Positions 12,282 through 25,977 of a stretch of DNA of 64,000 nt are shown one piece after another. This DNA is from Eutreptiella sp. 'Long Island Sound 2002' (lineage: Eukaryota; Euglenozoa; Euglenophyceae; Eutreptiales; Eutreptiaceae): positions 79,645,918-79,709,917 of the forward strand of contig OZ038382.1 of the NCBI GenBank assembly GCA_964036045.1, written 5' to 3'. A program made the position numbers and the translations under genes. The number at the start of each line of letters is the position of its first letter. The stretch's first letter is position 1. The notes under the pieces were generated by a model. The model had not been told where the DNA came from, made no database searches, and saw only the letters and a program-made list of their open reading frames with translations.

Positions 12282-15200
12282 CTCTCACAACGGTGGCAGG
12301 CCAGCCCCCCCAGGGACGGCCCCCCACCAGCCCCACGGCACGCAGCCCCCACGGTGCATGCAGGCCAGGGGGACAGTGTTGGGCCACCACACCCACACAC
12401 CCGCGCCCACAGCACGTGGGTGGCAGACCCCAACAGCATGCCCAGTAGGCGGGCTGTCAGGGGAGGGACAGCGCCTGACCTCAGACGCCCCTCACAATGG
12501 TGGAAGGCACCCCCCCGGGGGACGCCGTTCCGCCACCCCCACAGCGAGCAACGCCGGCCCGCAAGGGCGCACGCTGTGAGGCCGCTGCTGGGTCCCCACG
12601 CCCGCACCGACCACACCCGGGACACACGGGTCGCGGAACCCTGGCTGCCCGCTCCAGAGGACGGGCGGCCGGGGGAGGGACAGCGCCTGACACAAGATGC
12701 CCCTCAGAACGGTGGCAGGCCACCCCCCCCCCGGGGACGGCCCCCCACCATCCCCGCGGCACGCAGCCCCCCCAGGGCGTGCAGGCCAAGGGGACAGTGT
12801 TGGGCCCCCACACCCACACACCGGCGCCCACAGCACGTGGGTGGCGGACCCCAACAGCCCGACCAGTGGGCGGGCAGTCGGGGGAGGAACAGCGCCTGAC
12901 CTCAGACGCCCCTCACAATGGTGGAAGGCAGCCCCCCCGGGGACGCCCTTCCGCCACCCCGACAGGGAGCAATGCCGGCCCGCAAGGGCGCACGCTGTGG
13001 GGCCGGTTATGGATCCCCACATCCGCACGGACCGCACCCAGGACACATGGGTCGCGGAACCCTGTCTACCCGCTCCAGAGGACGGGCGGCCGGTGGAGGG
13101 ACAGCGCCTTACACCAGACGCCTCTCACAACGGTGGCAGGCCAGCCCCCCCCAGGGACGGCCCCCCACCATCCCCGCGGCACGCAGCCCCCACGCGGCAT
13201 GCAGGCCAAGGGGACAGTGTTGGGCCCCCACACCCACACACCCGCGCCCACAGCACGTGGGTGGCAGACCCCAACAGCCCGCCCAGTGGGCGGGCAGTCG
13301 GGGGAGGGACAGCGCCTGACCTCAGACGCCCCTCACAATGGTGGAAGGCAGCCCCCCCGGGGACGCCCTTCCGCCACCCCGACAGCGAGCAATGCCGGCC
13401 CGCAAGGGCGCACGCTGTGGGGCCGGTTATGGATCCCCACATCCGCACGGACCGCACCTGGGACACACTGGTCGCTGAACCCTGGCTGCCCGCTCCAGAG
13501 GACGGGCGGCCGGGGGAGGGACAGCGCCTGACACCAGACGCCCCTCACAACGGTGGCAGGCCACCCCCCCCGGGGACGGCCCCCGACCACCCCCGCGGCA
13601 CGCAGCCCCCACAGGGCGTGCAGGCCAAGGGGACAGTGTTGGGCCCCCACACCAACACATCCGCGCCCACAGCACGTGGCTGGCGGACCCCAACAGCCCG
13701 CCCAGTGGGCGGGCAGTCGGAGGAGGGACAGCGCCTGACCTCAGACGCCCCTCACAATGGTGGAAGGCACCCCCCCCGGGGACGCCCTTCCGCCACCCCC
13801 ATAGCGAGCAACGCCGGCCGGCAAGGGCGCACGCTGTGGGGCCGGTGCTGGGTCCCCACACCCGCACCGACCGCACCCGGGACACACGGGTCGCGGAACC
13901 CTGGCTGCTCGCTCCAGGGGACGGGCGGCCTGGGGAGGGACAGCGCCTGACACCAGACGCCCCTCACAACTGTGGCAGGCCACCCCCCCCGGGGACGGCC
14001 CCCCACCAGCCCCGCGGCACGCAGCCCCCACGGGGCATGCAGGCCAAGGGGACAGTGTTGGGCCCCCACACCCACACACCCGCGCCCACAGCACGTGGGT
14101 GGCGGACCCCAACAGCCCGCCCAGTGGGCGGGCAGTCGGGGGAGGGACAGCGCCTGACCTCAGACGCCCCTCACAATGGTGGAAGGCACCCCCCCCGGGG
14201 ACGCCCTTCCGCCACCCCCATAGCGAGCAACGCCGGCCGGCAAGGGCGCACGCTGTGGGGCCGGTGCTGGGTCCCCACACCCGCACCGACCGCACCCGGG
14301 ACACACGGGTCGCGGAACCCTGGCTGCTCGCTCCAGGGGACGGGCGGCCGGGGGAGGGACAGCGCCTGACACCAGACGCCTCTCACAACGGTGGCAGGCC
14401 ACCCCCCCCCGGGGACGGCCCCCCACCATCCCCGCGGCACGCAGCCCCCACGGGGCGTGCAGGCCAAGGGGACAGTGTTGGGCCCCCACACCCACACACC
14501 CGCGCCCACAGCACGTGGGTGGCAGACCCCAACAGCCCGCCCAGTGGGCGGGCTGTCGGGGGAGGGACAGCGCCTGACCTCAGACGCCCCTCACAATGGT
14601 GGAAGGCACCCCCCCGGGGGACGCCCTTCTGCCACCCCCACAGCGAACAACGCCGGCCCGCAAGGGCGCACGCTGTGGGGCCGCTGCTGGGTCCCCACGC
14701 CCGCACCGACCACACCCGGGACACACCGGTCGCGGAACCCTGGCTGCCCGCTCCAGAGGACGGGCGGCCGGGGGAGGGACAGCGCCTGACACAAGACGCC
14801 CCTCAGAACGGTGGCGGGCCACCCCCCCCGGGGACGGCCCCCCAGCAGCTCCGCGGCACGCAGCCCCCACGGGGCATGCAGGCCAAGGGGACAGTGTTGG
14901 GCCCCCACACCCACACACCGGCGCCCACAGCACGTGGGTGGCGGACCCCAACAGCCCGCCCAGTGGGCGGGCAGTCGGGGGAGGAACAGCGCCTGACCTC
15001 AGACGCCTCTCACAATGGTGGAAGGCACCCCCCCCCCCCCGGGGACACCCTTCCGCCGCCCCCACAGCGAGCAACGCCGGCCCGCAAGGGCGCACGCTAT
15101 GGGGCCGGTGCTGGGTCCCCACGCCCGCACCGACCGCACCCGGGACACACGGGTCGCGGAACCCTGTCTACCCGCTCCAGAGGACGGGCGGCCGGGGGAG

Positions 15201-16869
15201 GGACAGCGCCTTACACCAGACGCCCCCCACAACGGTGGCAGGCCACCCCCCCCAGGGACGGCCCCCCACCAGCCCCGCGGCACGCACCCCCCACGGGGCA
15301 TGCAGGCCAAGGGGACAGTGTTGGGCCCCCACACCCACACACCCGCGCCCACAGCACGTGGGTGGCAGACCCCAACAGCCCGCCCAGTGGGCGGGCAGTC
15401 GGGGGAGGGACAGCGCCTGACCTCAGACACCCCTCACAATGGTTGAAGGCAGCCCCCCCGGGGACGCCCTTCCGCCACCCCGACAGCGAGCAATGCCGGC
15501 CCGCAAGGGCGCACGCTGTGGGGCCGGTTATGGATCCCCACACCCGCACTGACCGCACCCGAGATACACGGGTCGCAGAACCCTGGCTGCCCGCTCCAGA
15601 GGACGGGCGGCCGGGGGAGGGACAGCGCCTGACACCAGACGCCCCCTCACAACGGTGGCAGGCCACCCCCCCCGGGGACGGCCCCCCACCACCCCCGCGG
15701 CACGCAGCCCCCACAGGGCGTGCAGGCCAAGGGGACAGTGTTGGGCCCCCACACCCACACACCCGCGCCCACAGCACGTGGGTGGCGGACCCCAACAGCC
15801 CGCCCAGTGGGCGGGCAGTCGGGGGAGGGACAGCGCCTGACCTCAGACGCCCCTCACAATGGTGGAAGACGACCCCCCCGGGGTCGCCATTCCGCCACCC
15901 CCACAGCGAGCAACGCCGGCCCGCAGGGGCGCACGCTGTGGGGCCGGTGCTAGATCCCCACGCCCGCACCGACCGCACCCGGGACACACGGGTCGCAGAA
16001 CCCTGGCTGCCCGCTCCAGAGGACGGGCGGCCGGGGGAGGGACAGCGCCTGACACCAGACGCCCCTCACAACGGTGGCAGGCCACCCCCCACCATCCCCG
16101 CGGCACGCAGCCCCCACGGGGCGTGCAGGCCAAGGGAACAGTGTTGGGCCCGCACACCCACACACCCGCGCCCACAGCACGTGGGTGGCGGACCCCGACA
16201 GCGCGCCCAGTGGGCGGGCAGTTGGGGGGAGGGACAGCGCCTGACCTCAGACGCCCCTCACAATGGTGGAAGGCACCCCCCCCGGGGACGCCCTTCCGCC
16301 ACCCCCAAAGCGAGCAACGCCGGCCCGCAAGGGCGCACGCTGTGGGGCTGGTGCTGGGTCCCCACGCCATGGACCGCACCCGGATCAGACGGGTCGCGGG
16401 ACCCTGGCTGCCCACTCCAGAGGACGGGCGGCCGGAGGAGGGACAGCGCCTGAAACCAGACGCCCCTCACAACCGTGGCGGGCCACCCCCCCCGGGGACG
16501 GCCACCCCACCACCCCCGCGGCACGCAGCCCCCACAGGGCATGCAAGCCAAGGGGACAGTGTTGGGCCCCCACACCCACACATCCGCGCCCACAGCACGT
16601 GTGTGGCGGACCCTAACAGCCCGCCCAGTGGGCGGGCAGTCGGGGGAGGGACAGCGCCTGACCTCAGAGGCCCCTCACAATGGTGGAAGGCATCCCCCCC
16701 GGGGACGCCCTCCCGCCAGCCCCACAGCGAGCAACGCTGGCCCGCAAGGACGCACGCTGTGGGGCCGGTGCTGGGTCCCCACGCCCGCACCGACCGCAGG
16801 CGGGACACACCGGTCGAACAACCCTGGCTGCCCGCTCCAGAGGATGGGCGGCCGGGGGAGGGACAGCGC

Positions 16870-17286
16870 CTGACACCAGACGCCCCTCACAACGGTGGCA
16901 GGCCACCCCCCCGGGGACGCCCCCCCCCCGGCCCCGCGGCACTCAGCCTCCACAGGGCATGCAGGCCCAGGGGACAGTGCTAGGCCCCCACACCTACACA
17001 CCCGCGCCCACAGCACATGGGTGGCGGACCCCAACAGCCCGCCCAGTGGGCGGGCAGTCGGGGGAGGGACAGCGCCTGACACCAGACGCCCCTCACAACG
17101 GTGGCAGGCCACCCCGCCCGGGGACGGCCCCCCACCAGCCCCGCGGCACGCAGCCCCCACGGGGCATGCAGGCCAAGGGGACAGTGTTGGGCTCCCACAT
17201 CCACACATCCGCGCCCACAGCACGTGGGTGGCGGACCTCGACAGCCCGCCCAGTGGCCGGCCAGTCGGGGGAGGGACAGCGCCTGA
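16870..17286 (+). repeat. Register slip: two B-type half-units in tandem
   Basis: Elsewhere in the array the half-unit with ACACCAGACGCC alternates with the one with ACCTCAGACGCC. Here an ACACCAG half-unit beginning near 16,870 is followed near 17,070 by another ACACCAG half-unit. This is the product expected from recombination between the two homologous halves. Confidence 0.75.
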
Positions 17287-20200
17287 CCTCAGACGCCCCT
17301 CACAATGGTGGAAGGCGACCCCCCCGGGGTCGCCCTTCCGCCACCCCCACAGCGAGCAACGCCGGCCCGCAAGGGCGCACGCTGTGGGGCCGGTGCTAGA
17401 TCCCCACGTCCGCACCGACCTCACCCGGGACACACGGGTCGCTGAACCCTGGCTGCCCGCTCCAGAGGACGGGCGGCCGGGGGAGGGACAGCGCCTGACA
17501 CCAGACGCCTCTCACAACAGTGGCAGGCCACCCCCCCCCCGGGGACGGCCCCCCACCATCCCCGGGGCACGCAGCCCCCAGGGGGCGTGCAGGCCAAGGG
17601 GACAGTGTTGGGCCCCCACACCCACACACCCGCGCCCACAGCACGTGGGTGGCGGACCCCGACAGCCCGCCCAGTGGGCGGGCAGTCGGGGGAGGGACAG
17701 CGCCTGACCTCAGACGCCCCTCACAATGGTGGAAGGCACCCCCCCCGGGGACGCCCTTCCGCCGGCCCCACAGCGAGCAACGCTGGCCCGCAAGGACGCA
17801 CGCTGTGGGGCCGGTGCTGGGTCCCCACGCCCGCACCGACCGCACCCGGGACACACGGGTCGCGGAACCCTGGCTGGCCGCTCAAGAGGACGGGCGGCCG
17901 GGGGAGGGACAGCGCCTGACACCAGACGCCCCTCACAACGGTGGCACGCCACCCCCCCGGGGACGCCCCCCCCCCCTGGCCCCGCGGCACGCAGCCTCCA
18001 CAGGGCATGCAGGCCCAGGGGATAGTACTGGGCCCCCACACCCACACACCCGCGCCCACAGCACATGGGTGGCGGACCCCAACAGCCCGCCCAGTGGGCG
18101 GGCAGTCGGGGGAGGGACAGCGCCTGACCTCAGACGCCGCTCACAATGGTGGAAGGCACCCCCCCCCGGGGACGCCCTCCCGCCACTCCCACAGCGAGCA
18201 ACGCCGGCCCGCAAGGGTGCACGCTGTGGGGCCGGTGCTGGGTCCCCACGCCCGCACGGACTGCACCCAGGACACACGGGTCGCGGAACCCTTGCTGCCC
18301 GCTCCAGAGGACGGGCGGCCGGGGGAGGGACGGCGCCTGACACCAGACGCCCCTCGCAACGGTGGCAGGCCACCCCCCCCGGGGATGGCCCCCCCGCCAC
18401 CCCCGCGGCACGCAGCCCCCACGGGGCATGCAGGCAAAGGGGACAGTGTTGGGCCCCCACACCCACACACCCGCGCCCACAGCACGTGGGTCGCGGACCC
18501 CAACAGCCCGCCCAGCGGGCGGCCAGTCGGGGGAGGGACAGCGCCTGACCTCAGAGGCCCCTCACAATGGTGGAAGGCACCCCCCCCGGGGACGCCCCTC
18601 CGCCACCCCCACAGTGAGCAACGCCGGCCTGCAAGGGCGCATGCTGCTGGGACGGTGCTGGATCCCCACGCCCGCACCGACCGCACCCGGCACACATGAG
18701 TTGCGGAACCCTGGCTGCCCGCTCCAGAGGACAGGCGGCCGGGGGAGGGACGGCGCCTGACACCAGACGCTCGTCGCAACGGTGGCAGTCCACCCCCCCC
18801 GGGGGCGGCCCCCCCACCACCCCCGCGGCACGCAGCCCCCACGGGGCATGCAGGCCAAGGGTACAGTGTTGGGCCCCCACACCCACACACCCGCGCCCAC
18901 AGCACGTGGGTGGCGGACCCCAACAGCCCGCCCAGTGGGCGGGCTGTCGGGGGAGGGACAGCGCCTGACCTCAGACGCCCCTCACAATGGTGGAAGGCAA
19001 CCCCACCCGGGGACGCCTCTGCCATCCCCACAGCGAGCAACGCCGGCCCGCAAGGGCGCACACTTTGGGGCCGCTGCTGGGTCCCCACGCCCGCACCGAC
19101 TGCACCCGGGACACACGGGTCGCGGAACCCTGGCTGCCCGCTCCAGGGGGAGGGCGACCGGGGGAGGGACAGCACCTGACACCAGACGCCCCCCACAACG
19201 GTGGCAGGCCACCACCCCCGCGGCACGCAGCCCCCACGGGGCATTCAGGCCAAGGGAACAGTGTTGGGCCTCAGCACCCACACACCCGCGCCCACAGCAC
19301 GTGGGTGGCGGACCCCAACAGCCCGCCCGGTGGGCGGGCAGTCGGGGGAGGGACAGCGCCTGACCTCAGAGGCCCCTCACAATGGTGGAAGGCATCCCCC
19401 CCGGGGACGCCCTCCCGCCGGCCCCACAGCGAGCAACGCTGGCCCGCAAGGACGCACGCTGTGGGGCCGGTGCTGGGTCCCCACGCCCGCACCGACCGCA
19501 CCCGGGACACACGGGTCGCGGAACCCTGTCTACCCGCTCCAGAGGACGGGCGGCTGGGGGAGGGACAGCGCCTGACACCAGACGCCCCTCACAACGGTGG
19601 CAGGCCACCCCCCCGCGGACGCCCCCCCCCCCCGGCCCCGCGGCACGCAGCCTCCACAGGGCATGCAGGCCCAAGGGGACAGTGCTGGGCCCCAACACCC
19701 ACACACCCGCGCCCACAGCACATGGGTGGCGGACCCCAACAGCCCGCCCAGTGGGCGGGCAGTCGGGGGCGGGACAGCGCCTGACCTCAGACGCCCCTCA
19801 CAATGGCGGAAGGCACCCCCCCCGGGGACGTTCTCCCGCCACTCCCACAGCGAGCAACGCCGGCCCGCAAGGGCGCACGCTGTGGGGCCGGTGCTGGGTC
19901 CCCACGCCCGCACGGACTGCACCCGGGACACACGGGTCGCGGAACCCTGGCTGCCCGCTCCAGAGGACGGGCGGCCGGGGGAGGGACGGCGCCTGACACC
20001 AGACGCCTGTCGCAACGGTGGCAGTCCACCCCCCCCCGGGGACGGCCCCCCCACCACCCCCGCGGCACGAAGCCCCCACGGGGCATGCAGGCCAAGGGTA
20101 CAGTGTTGGGCCCCCACACCCACACATCCGCGCCCACAGCACGTGGGTGGCGGACCCCAACAGCCCGCCCAGTGGGCGGGCTGTCGGGGGAGGGACAGCG

Positions 20201-21164
20201 CCTGACCTCAGACGCCCCTCACAATTGTAGAAGGCACCCCCCCCGGGGACGCCATTCCGCCATCCCCACAGCGAGCAACGCCGGCCCGCAAGGGCGCACA
20301 CTGTGGGACCGCTGCTGGGTCCCCACGCCCGCACCGACTGCACCCGGGACACACGGGTCGCGGGACCCTGGCTGCCCGCTCCAGGGGAAGGGCGGCCGGG
20401 GGAGGGACAGCACCTGACACCAGACGCCCCCCACAACGGTGGCAGGCCACCCCCCCCGGGGACGGCCCCCCACCACCCCCGCGGCACGCAGCCCCCACGG
20501 GGCATTCAGGCCAAGGGAACAGTTTTGGGCCCCGGCACCCACACACCCGCGCCCACAGCACGTGGGTGGCGGACCCCAACAGCCCATCCGGTGGGCGGGC
20601 AGTCGGGGGAGGGACAGCGCCTGACCTCAGACGCCCCTCACAATGGTGGAAGGCACCCCCCCCCGGGGACGCCCTTCCGCCACCCCCACAGCGAGCAACG
20701 CCGGCCCGCAAGGGCGCACGCTGTTGGGCCGGTGCTGCGTCCCCTTGCCCGCACGGACCGCCCCCGGAACACACGGGTCGCGGAACCCCGGCTGCCCGCT
20801 CGAGAGGACGGGCGGCCGGGGGAGGGACAGCGCCTGACACCAGACGCTCCTCAGAGCGGTGGCAGGCCGACCCCCCCGGGGAGGGCCCCCCACCATCCCC
20901 GCAGCACGCAGCCCCCACGGGGCATGCAGGCCAAGGGGACAGTGTTGGGCCCCCACACCCACACACCCGCGCCCACAGCACGTTTGGTGGCGGACCCCGA
21001 CAGCCCGCCCAGTGGGCGGGCAGTCAGGGGAGGGACAGCGCCTGACCTCAGACGCCCCTCACAATGGTGGAAGGCACCCCCCTGGGGGACGCCCCTCCGC
21101 CAGCCCCACAGCGAGCAACGCCGGCCCGCAAGGGTGCACGCTGTGGGGCCGGTGCTGGGTCCCC

Positions 21165-24100
21165 AGCCCGCACCGACCGCACCCGGAACACACGGGTCGC
21201 GTAACCCTGGCTGCCCGCTCCAGAGGACAGGCGGCTGGGGGAGGGACAGCGCCTGACACCAGACGCCCCTCACAACGGTGGCAGGCCAGCCCCCCCGGGG
21301 ACGGCGCCCCCACCGGCCCCGTGGCACGTAGCCCCCACAGGGCATGCAAGCCAAGGGGACAGTGTTGGGCCCCCACACCCACACACCCGCGCCCACAGCA
21401 CGTGGGTGGCAGACCCCAACAGCCCGCCAAGTGGGCGGGCAGTCGGGGGAGGGACAGCGCCTGACCTCAGACGCCCCTCACAATGGTGGAAGGCACCCCC
21501 ACCGGGGACGCCCTTCCGCCACCCCCACAGCAAGCAACGCCGGCCTGCAAGGACGCACACTGTGGGGCCGGTTATGGATCCCCACACCCGCACCGACCGC
21601 ACCCGGGACACACGGGTCGCGGAACCCTGGCCGCCCGCTCCAGAGGACGGGCGGCCGGGGGAGGGACGGCGCCTGACACCAGACGCCCCTCGCAACGGTG
21701 GCAGGCCACCCCCCCCGGGGACGGCCCCCCACCACCCTCGCGGCACGCAGCCCCCACAGGGCATGCAGGCCAAGGGGACAGTGTTGGGCCCCCACACCCA
21801 CACACCCGCGCCCACAGCACGTGGCTGGCGGACCCCAACAGCCCGCCCAGTGGGCGGGCAGTCGGGGGAGGGACAGGTCCTGACCTCAGACGCCCCTCAC
21901 AAAACGTGGAAGGCACCCCCCCCGGGGACGCCCTTCCGCCACCCCCACAGCGAGCAACGCCGGCCCGCAAGGGCACATGCTTTGGGGCCGGTGCTGGATC
22001 CCCTTCCGCACCGACCGCACCCGGGACACAAGGGTCGCAGAACCCTGGCTGCCCGCTCCAGAGGACTGGCGGCCGGAGGAGGGACAGCGCCTGACACCAG
22101 ACGCCCCTCAGAACGGTGGCAGGCCACCCCCCCCGGGGACGGCCTTCCACCACCCCCGCGGCACGCAGCCCCCACAGGGCGTGCAGGCCAAGGGGACAGT
22201 GTTGGGCCCCCACACGCACACACCCGCGCCCACAGCACGTGGGTGGCGGACCCCAACAGCCCGCCCAGTGGGCGGGCAGTCGGGGGAGGGACAGCGCCTG
22301 ACCTCAGACGCCCCTCACAATGGTGGAAGGCACCCCCCCCCGGGGATGCCCCTCCGCAGCCCCCACAGCGAGCAACGCCGGCCCGCAAGGGCGCACCCTG
22401 TGGGGCTGGTGCTGGGTCCCCACGCCCGCATTGACCGCATCCGGGACACACGGGTCGCGGAACCCCGGCTGCCCGCCCCAGAGGACGGGCGGCCGGGGGA
22501 GGGACAGCGCCTGACACCAGACGCGCCTCACAACGGTGGCAGGCCAGCCCCCCCGGGGACAGCCCCCCACCACCCCCGCGGCACGCAGCCTCCACAGGTC
22601 ATGCAGGCCAAGGGGACAGTGTTGGGCCCCCACACCCACACACCCGCGCCCACAGCACGTGGGTGGCAGACCCCAACAGCCCGCCCAGTGGGCAGGCAGT
22701 CGGGGGAGGGGGAGGGCCTGACCTCAGACGCCCCTCACAACGGTGGAAGGCACCCCCCCCGGGGATGCCCTTCCGCCACCCCCACAGCGAGCAACGCCGG
22801 CACGCAAGGGCGCACGCTGTGGGGCCGGTGCTGGGTCCCCACGCCCGCACCGACCGCACCCGGAACACACGGGTCGCGTAACCCTGGCTGCCCGCTCCAG
22901 AGGACAGGCGGCTGGGGGAGGGACAGCGCCTGACACCAGACGCCCCTCACAACGGTGGCAGGCCAGCCCCCCGGGGGACGGCGCCCCCACCGGCCCCGCG
23001 GCACGTAGCCCCCACAGGGCATGCAAGCCAAGGGGACAGTGTTGGGCCCCCACACCCACACACCCGCGCCCACAGCACGTGGGTGGCAGACCCCAACAGC
23101 CCGCCCGGTGGGCGGGCAGTCGGGGGAGGGACAGCGCCTGACCTCAGACGCCCCTCACAATGGTGGAAGGCATCCCCCCCGGGGACGCCCTTCCGCCACC
23201 CCCACAGCAAGCAACGCCGGCCTGCAAGGACGCACACTGTGGGGCCGGTTATGGATCCCCACACCCGCACCGACCGCACCCGGGACACACGGGTCGCGGA
23301 ACCCTGGCCGCCCGCTCCAGAGGACGGGCGGCCGGGGGAGGGACGGCGCCTGACACCAGACGCCCCTCGCAACGGTGGCAGGCCACCCCCCCCGGGGACG
23401 GCCCCCCACCACCCTCGCGGCACGCAGCCCTAACAGGGCATGCAGGCCAAGGGGACAGTGTTGGGCCCCCACACCCACACACCCGCGCCCACAGCACGTG
23501 GGTGGCGGACCCCAACAGCCCGCCCAGTGGGCGGGCAGTCGGGGGAGGGACAGGTCCTGACCTCAGACGCCCCTCACAAAACGTGGAAGGCACCCCCCCC
23601 CGGGGACGCCCTTCCGCCACCCCCACAGCGAGCAACGCCGGCCCGCAAGGGCACATGCTTTGGGGCCGGTGCTGGATCCCCTTCCGCACCGACCGCACCC
23701 GGGACACAAGGGTCGCAGAACCCTGGCTGCCCGCTCCAGAGGACTGGCGGCCGGAGGAGGGACAGCGCCTGACACCAGACGCCCCTCAGAACGGTGGCAG
23801 GCCACCCCCCCCGGGGACGGCCTTCCACCACCCCCGCGGCACGCAGCCCCCACAGGGCGTGCAGGCCAAGGGGACAGTGTTGGGCCCCCACACGCACACA
23901 CCCGCGCCCACAGCACGTGGGTGGCGGATCCCAACAGCCCGCCCAGTGGGCGGGCAGTCGGGGGAGGGACAGCGCCTGACCTCAGACGCCCCTCACAATG
24001 GTGGAAGGCACCCCCCCCGGGGATGCCCCTCCGCAGCCCCCACAGCGAGCAACGCCGGCCCGCAAGGGCGCACCCTGTGGGGCTGGTGCTGGGTCCCCAC

Positions 24101-24530
24101 GCCCGCATTGACCGCATCCGGAACACACGGGTCGCGGAACCCCGGCTGCCCGCCCCAGAGGACGGGCGGCCGGGGGAGGGACAGCGCCTGACACCAGACG
24201 CGCCTCACAACGGTGGCAGGCCAGCCCCCCCGGGGACAGCCCCCCACCACCCCCGCGGCACGCAGCCTCCACAGGGCATGCAGGCCAAGGGGACAGTGTT
24301 GGGCCCCCACACCCACACACCCGCGCCCACAGCACGTGGGTGGCAGACCCCAACAGCCCGCCCAGTGGGCAGGCAGTCAGGGGAGGGGGAGGGCCTGACC
24401 TCAGACGCCCCTCACAACGGTGGAAGGCACCCCCCCCGGGGACGCCCTTCCGCCACCCCCACAGCGAGCAACGCCGGCACGCAAGGGCGCACGCTGTGGG
24501 GCCGGTGCTGGGTCCCCACGCCCGCACCGA
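21165..24530 (+). repeat. Second higher-order duplication, 2 x ~1,677 bp
   Basis: Units from about 21,165 to 22,841 recur at an offset of 1,677-1,678 bp with only scattered differences, for example GTGGCTGGCGG at ~21,822 against GTGGGTGGCGG in the second copy. Diagnostic shared variants include the AAAACGTGG replacement near 21,900 and 23,578. It again spans four units, but it is older than the 8.9-12.3 kb duplication. Confidence 0.8.
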
Positions 24531-25125
24531 CCGGACCCGGGACACACGGGTCGCGGAACCCCGGCTGCCCGCCCCAGAGGACGGGCTGCCGGGGGAGGGA
24601 CAGCGCCTGACACCAGACGCTCCTCACAACGGTGGCAGGCCAACCCCCCGGGGACGGCCCCCCACCACCCCCGCGGCACATAGCCCCCACAGAGCATGCA
24701 GGCCAAGAAGACAGTGTTGGGCCCCTACCCCCACACACCCGCGCCCACAGCACGTGGGTGGCGGACCCCAACAGCCCGCCCAGTGCGCGGGCAGTCGGGG
24801 GAGGGGGGGCACCTGACCTCAGACGCCCCTCACAGCGGTGGACGGCACCCCCTCCGGGGACGCCCTTCCGCCACCCCCACAGCGAGCAACGCCAGCCCGC
24901 AAGGGCGCACGCTGTGGAACCGGTGCTGGGTCCCCACACCCACACCGACCGCACCCGGAAGAGACGGGTCGCGGTACCCCGGCTGCCTGCCCCAGAGGAC
25001 GGGCAGTCGGGGGAGGGACAGCGCCTGACACCAGTTGCCCCTCACAACATGGGCAGGCCACCCCCCCGCGGGGACGGCCCCCCACCACCCCCGCGGCACG
25101 CAGCCCCCACAGAGCGTGCAGGCCA

Positions 25126-25977
25126 AGCCAGGTAGGGGGGAACCGGGATTGGACCGCCCCCCCACAAGCACGTCAGACAGAGCAAGGGACCGGGGCAGGA
25201 CACGCCGAGGGGCATGGACCACGTGGAACGGCCCTACCAGCGCCCAGTGCCAGAAACGCGCGAGATGCGCACGCCACACCACCCAGGGGGGGGGAGCGGG
25301 CGCCGCGGGAGCGCGAGCGCACACACACGCAAAGGGCACGCGGGGACTACCAGAAGGGCAACCGGACCGAGCTCGCGGCACGCACACACCGCGTGGAATG
25401 GCGTACCAGCGAGCGGGGGTAAGGGACACCCGGACGAGACGGCCCGCCACAAGCAGCGCGGGACACACGGGGCGGGAAGGGGGAAACGGGAGAGACACAA
25501 CACCAGGTACCGGCTCGAGCCCCCCGAACCGGCCGCGAGCGCCGCACAAACATGGACGGGGGATTGCACCCGCCAAGGCAGTAGTGGCGCACTGCGCCAC
25601 GCCCCAGCCCCTAGGCTAAGGAGCCTCTGCGCCAGCCCAAGGGGGTCCCACTGGCGACAAGCCAGTAGCACGGGCCCGGCAGCGCCGGCACCCCGGGCGA
25701 CCATGCATTAGGGGGGCGACACAGTGGGTAAGCGCCCGCAGCCACGGCTGCGAATTGATGCACTGACAAGGGAGTGGCGAAATCGAGAAGCCGGGGAGGG
25801 ACGGGGCTCTGAGCTCTGTGAGGCCGGGGGAGTCCGCCACCAGGCAGCAGGTGCGTCTTGGAGGGCTGCCCACTAGGACCCGGTGGGGAGGATATCACCT
25901 GGCCCGACCAGGTGGCCCCCCGGGGCCGAAAGGCGTCTAGTACCCGCAAAATCAAGCCTCAAACCTCAAAATTTTAG
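25126..25977. other. GC-rich unique spacer after the satellite
   Basis: The satellite stops near 25,125 and non-repetitive GC-rich DNA follows, up to the right direct repeat. ORFs of 165-194 codons are open in several frames at once, so they reflect composition. No domain, tRNA or other RNA gene is recognised. Confidence 0.5.

Larger units (their letters stand above)
3990..25125 (+). repeat. Satellite array, ~50 units of ~420 bp
   Basis: The CACGTGGGTGGCGGAC motif recurs at 4,447, 4,867, 5,287 and 5,707 and then roughly every 418-420 bp to the end of the array. Each unit is C-rich and G-rich and contains two C8GGGG-type runs. The unit is a dimer. Two half-units of ~205-213 bp share the GGGAGGGACAGCGCCTGAC core, one continuing ACCTCAGACGCC...AATGGTGG and the other ACACCAGACGCC...AACGGTGG, followed by related arms. 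Because 420 is a multiple of 3 and stops are rare in this composition, long ORFs (up to 784 codons) appear on both strands. They show no codon-level constraint that I can see and are not genes. A centromeric, heterochromatic or subtelomeric satellite is the natural reading. Confidence 0.95.

Noticed and set aside
4000-25130. Dozens of long ORFs (up to 784 codons) on both strands
   Set aside because: They follow the satellite period, exist in several frames at once, and change frame with unit-length variants. Repeat read-through, not genes.
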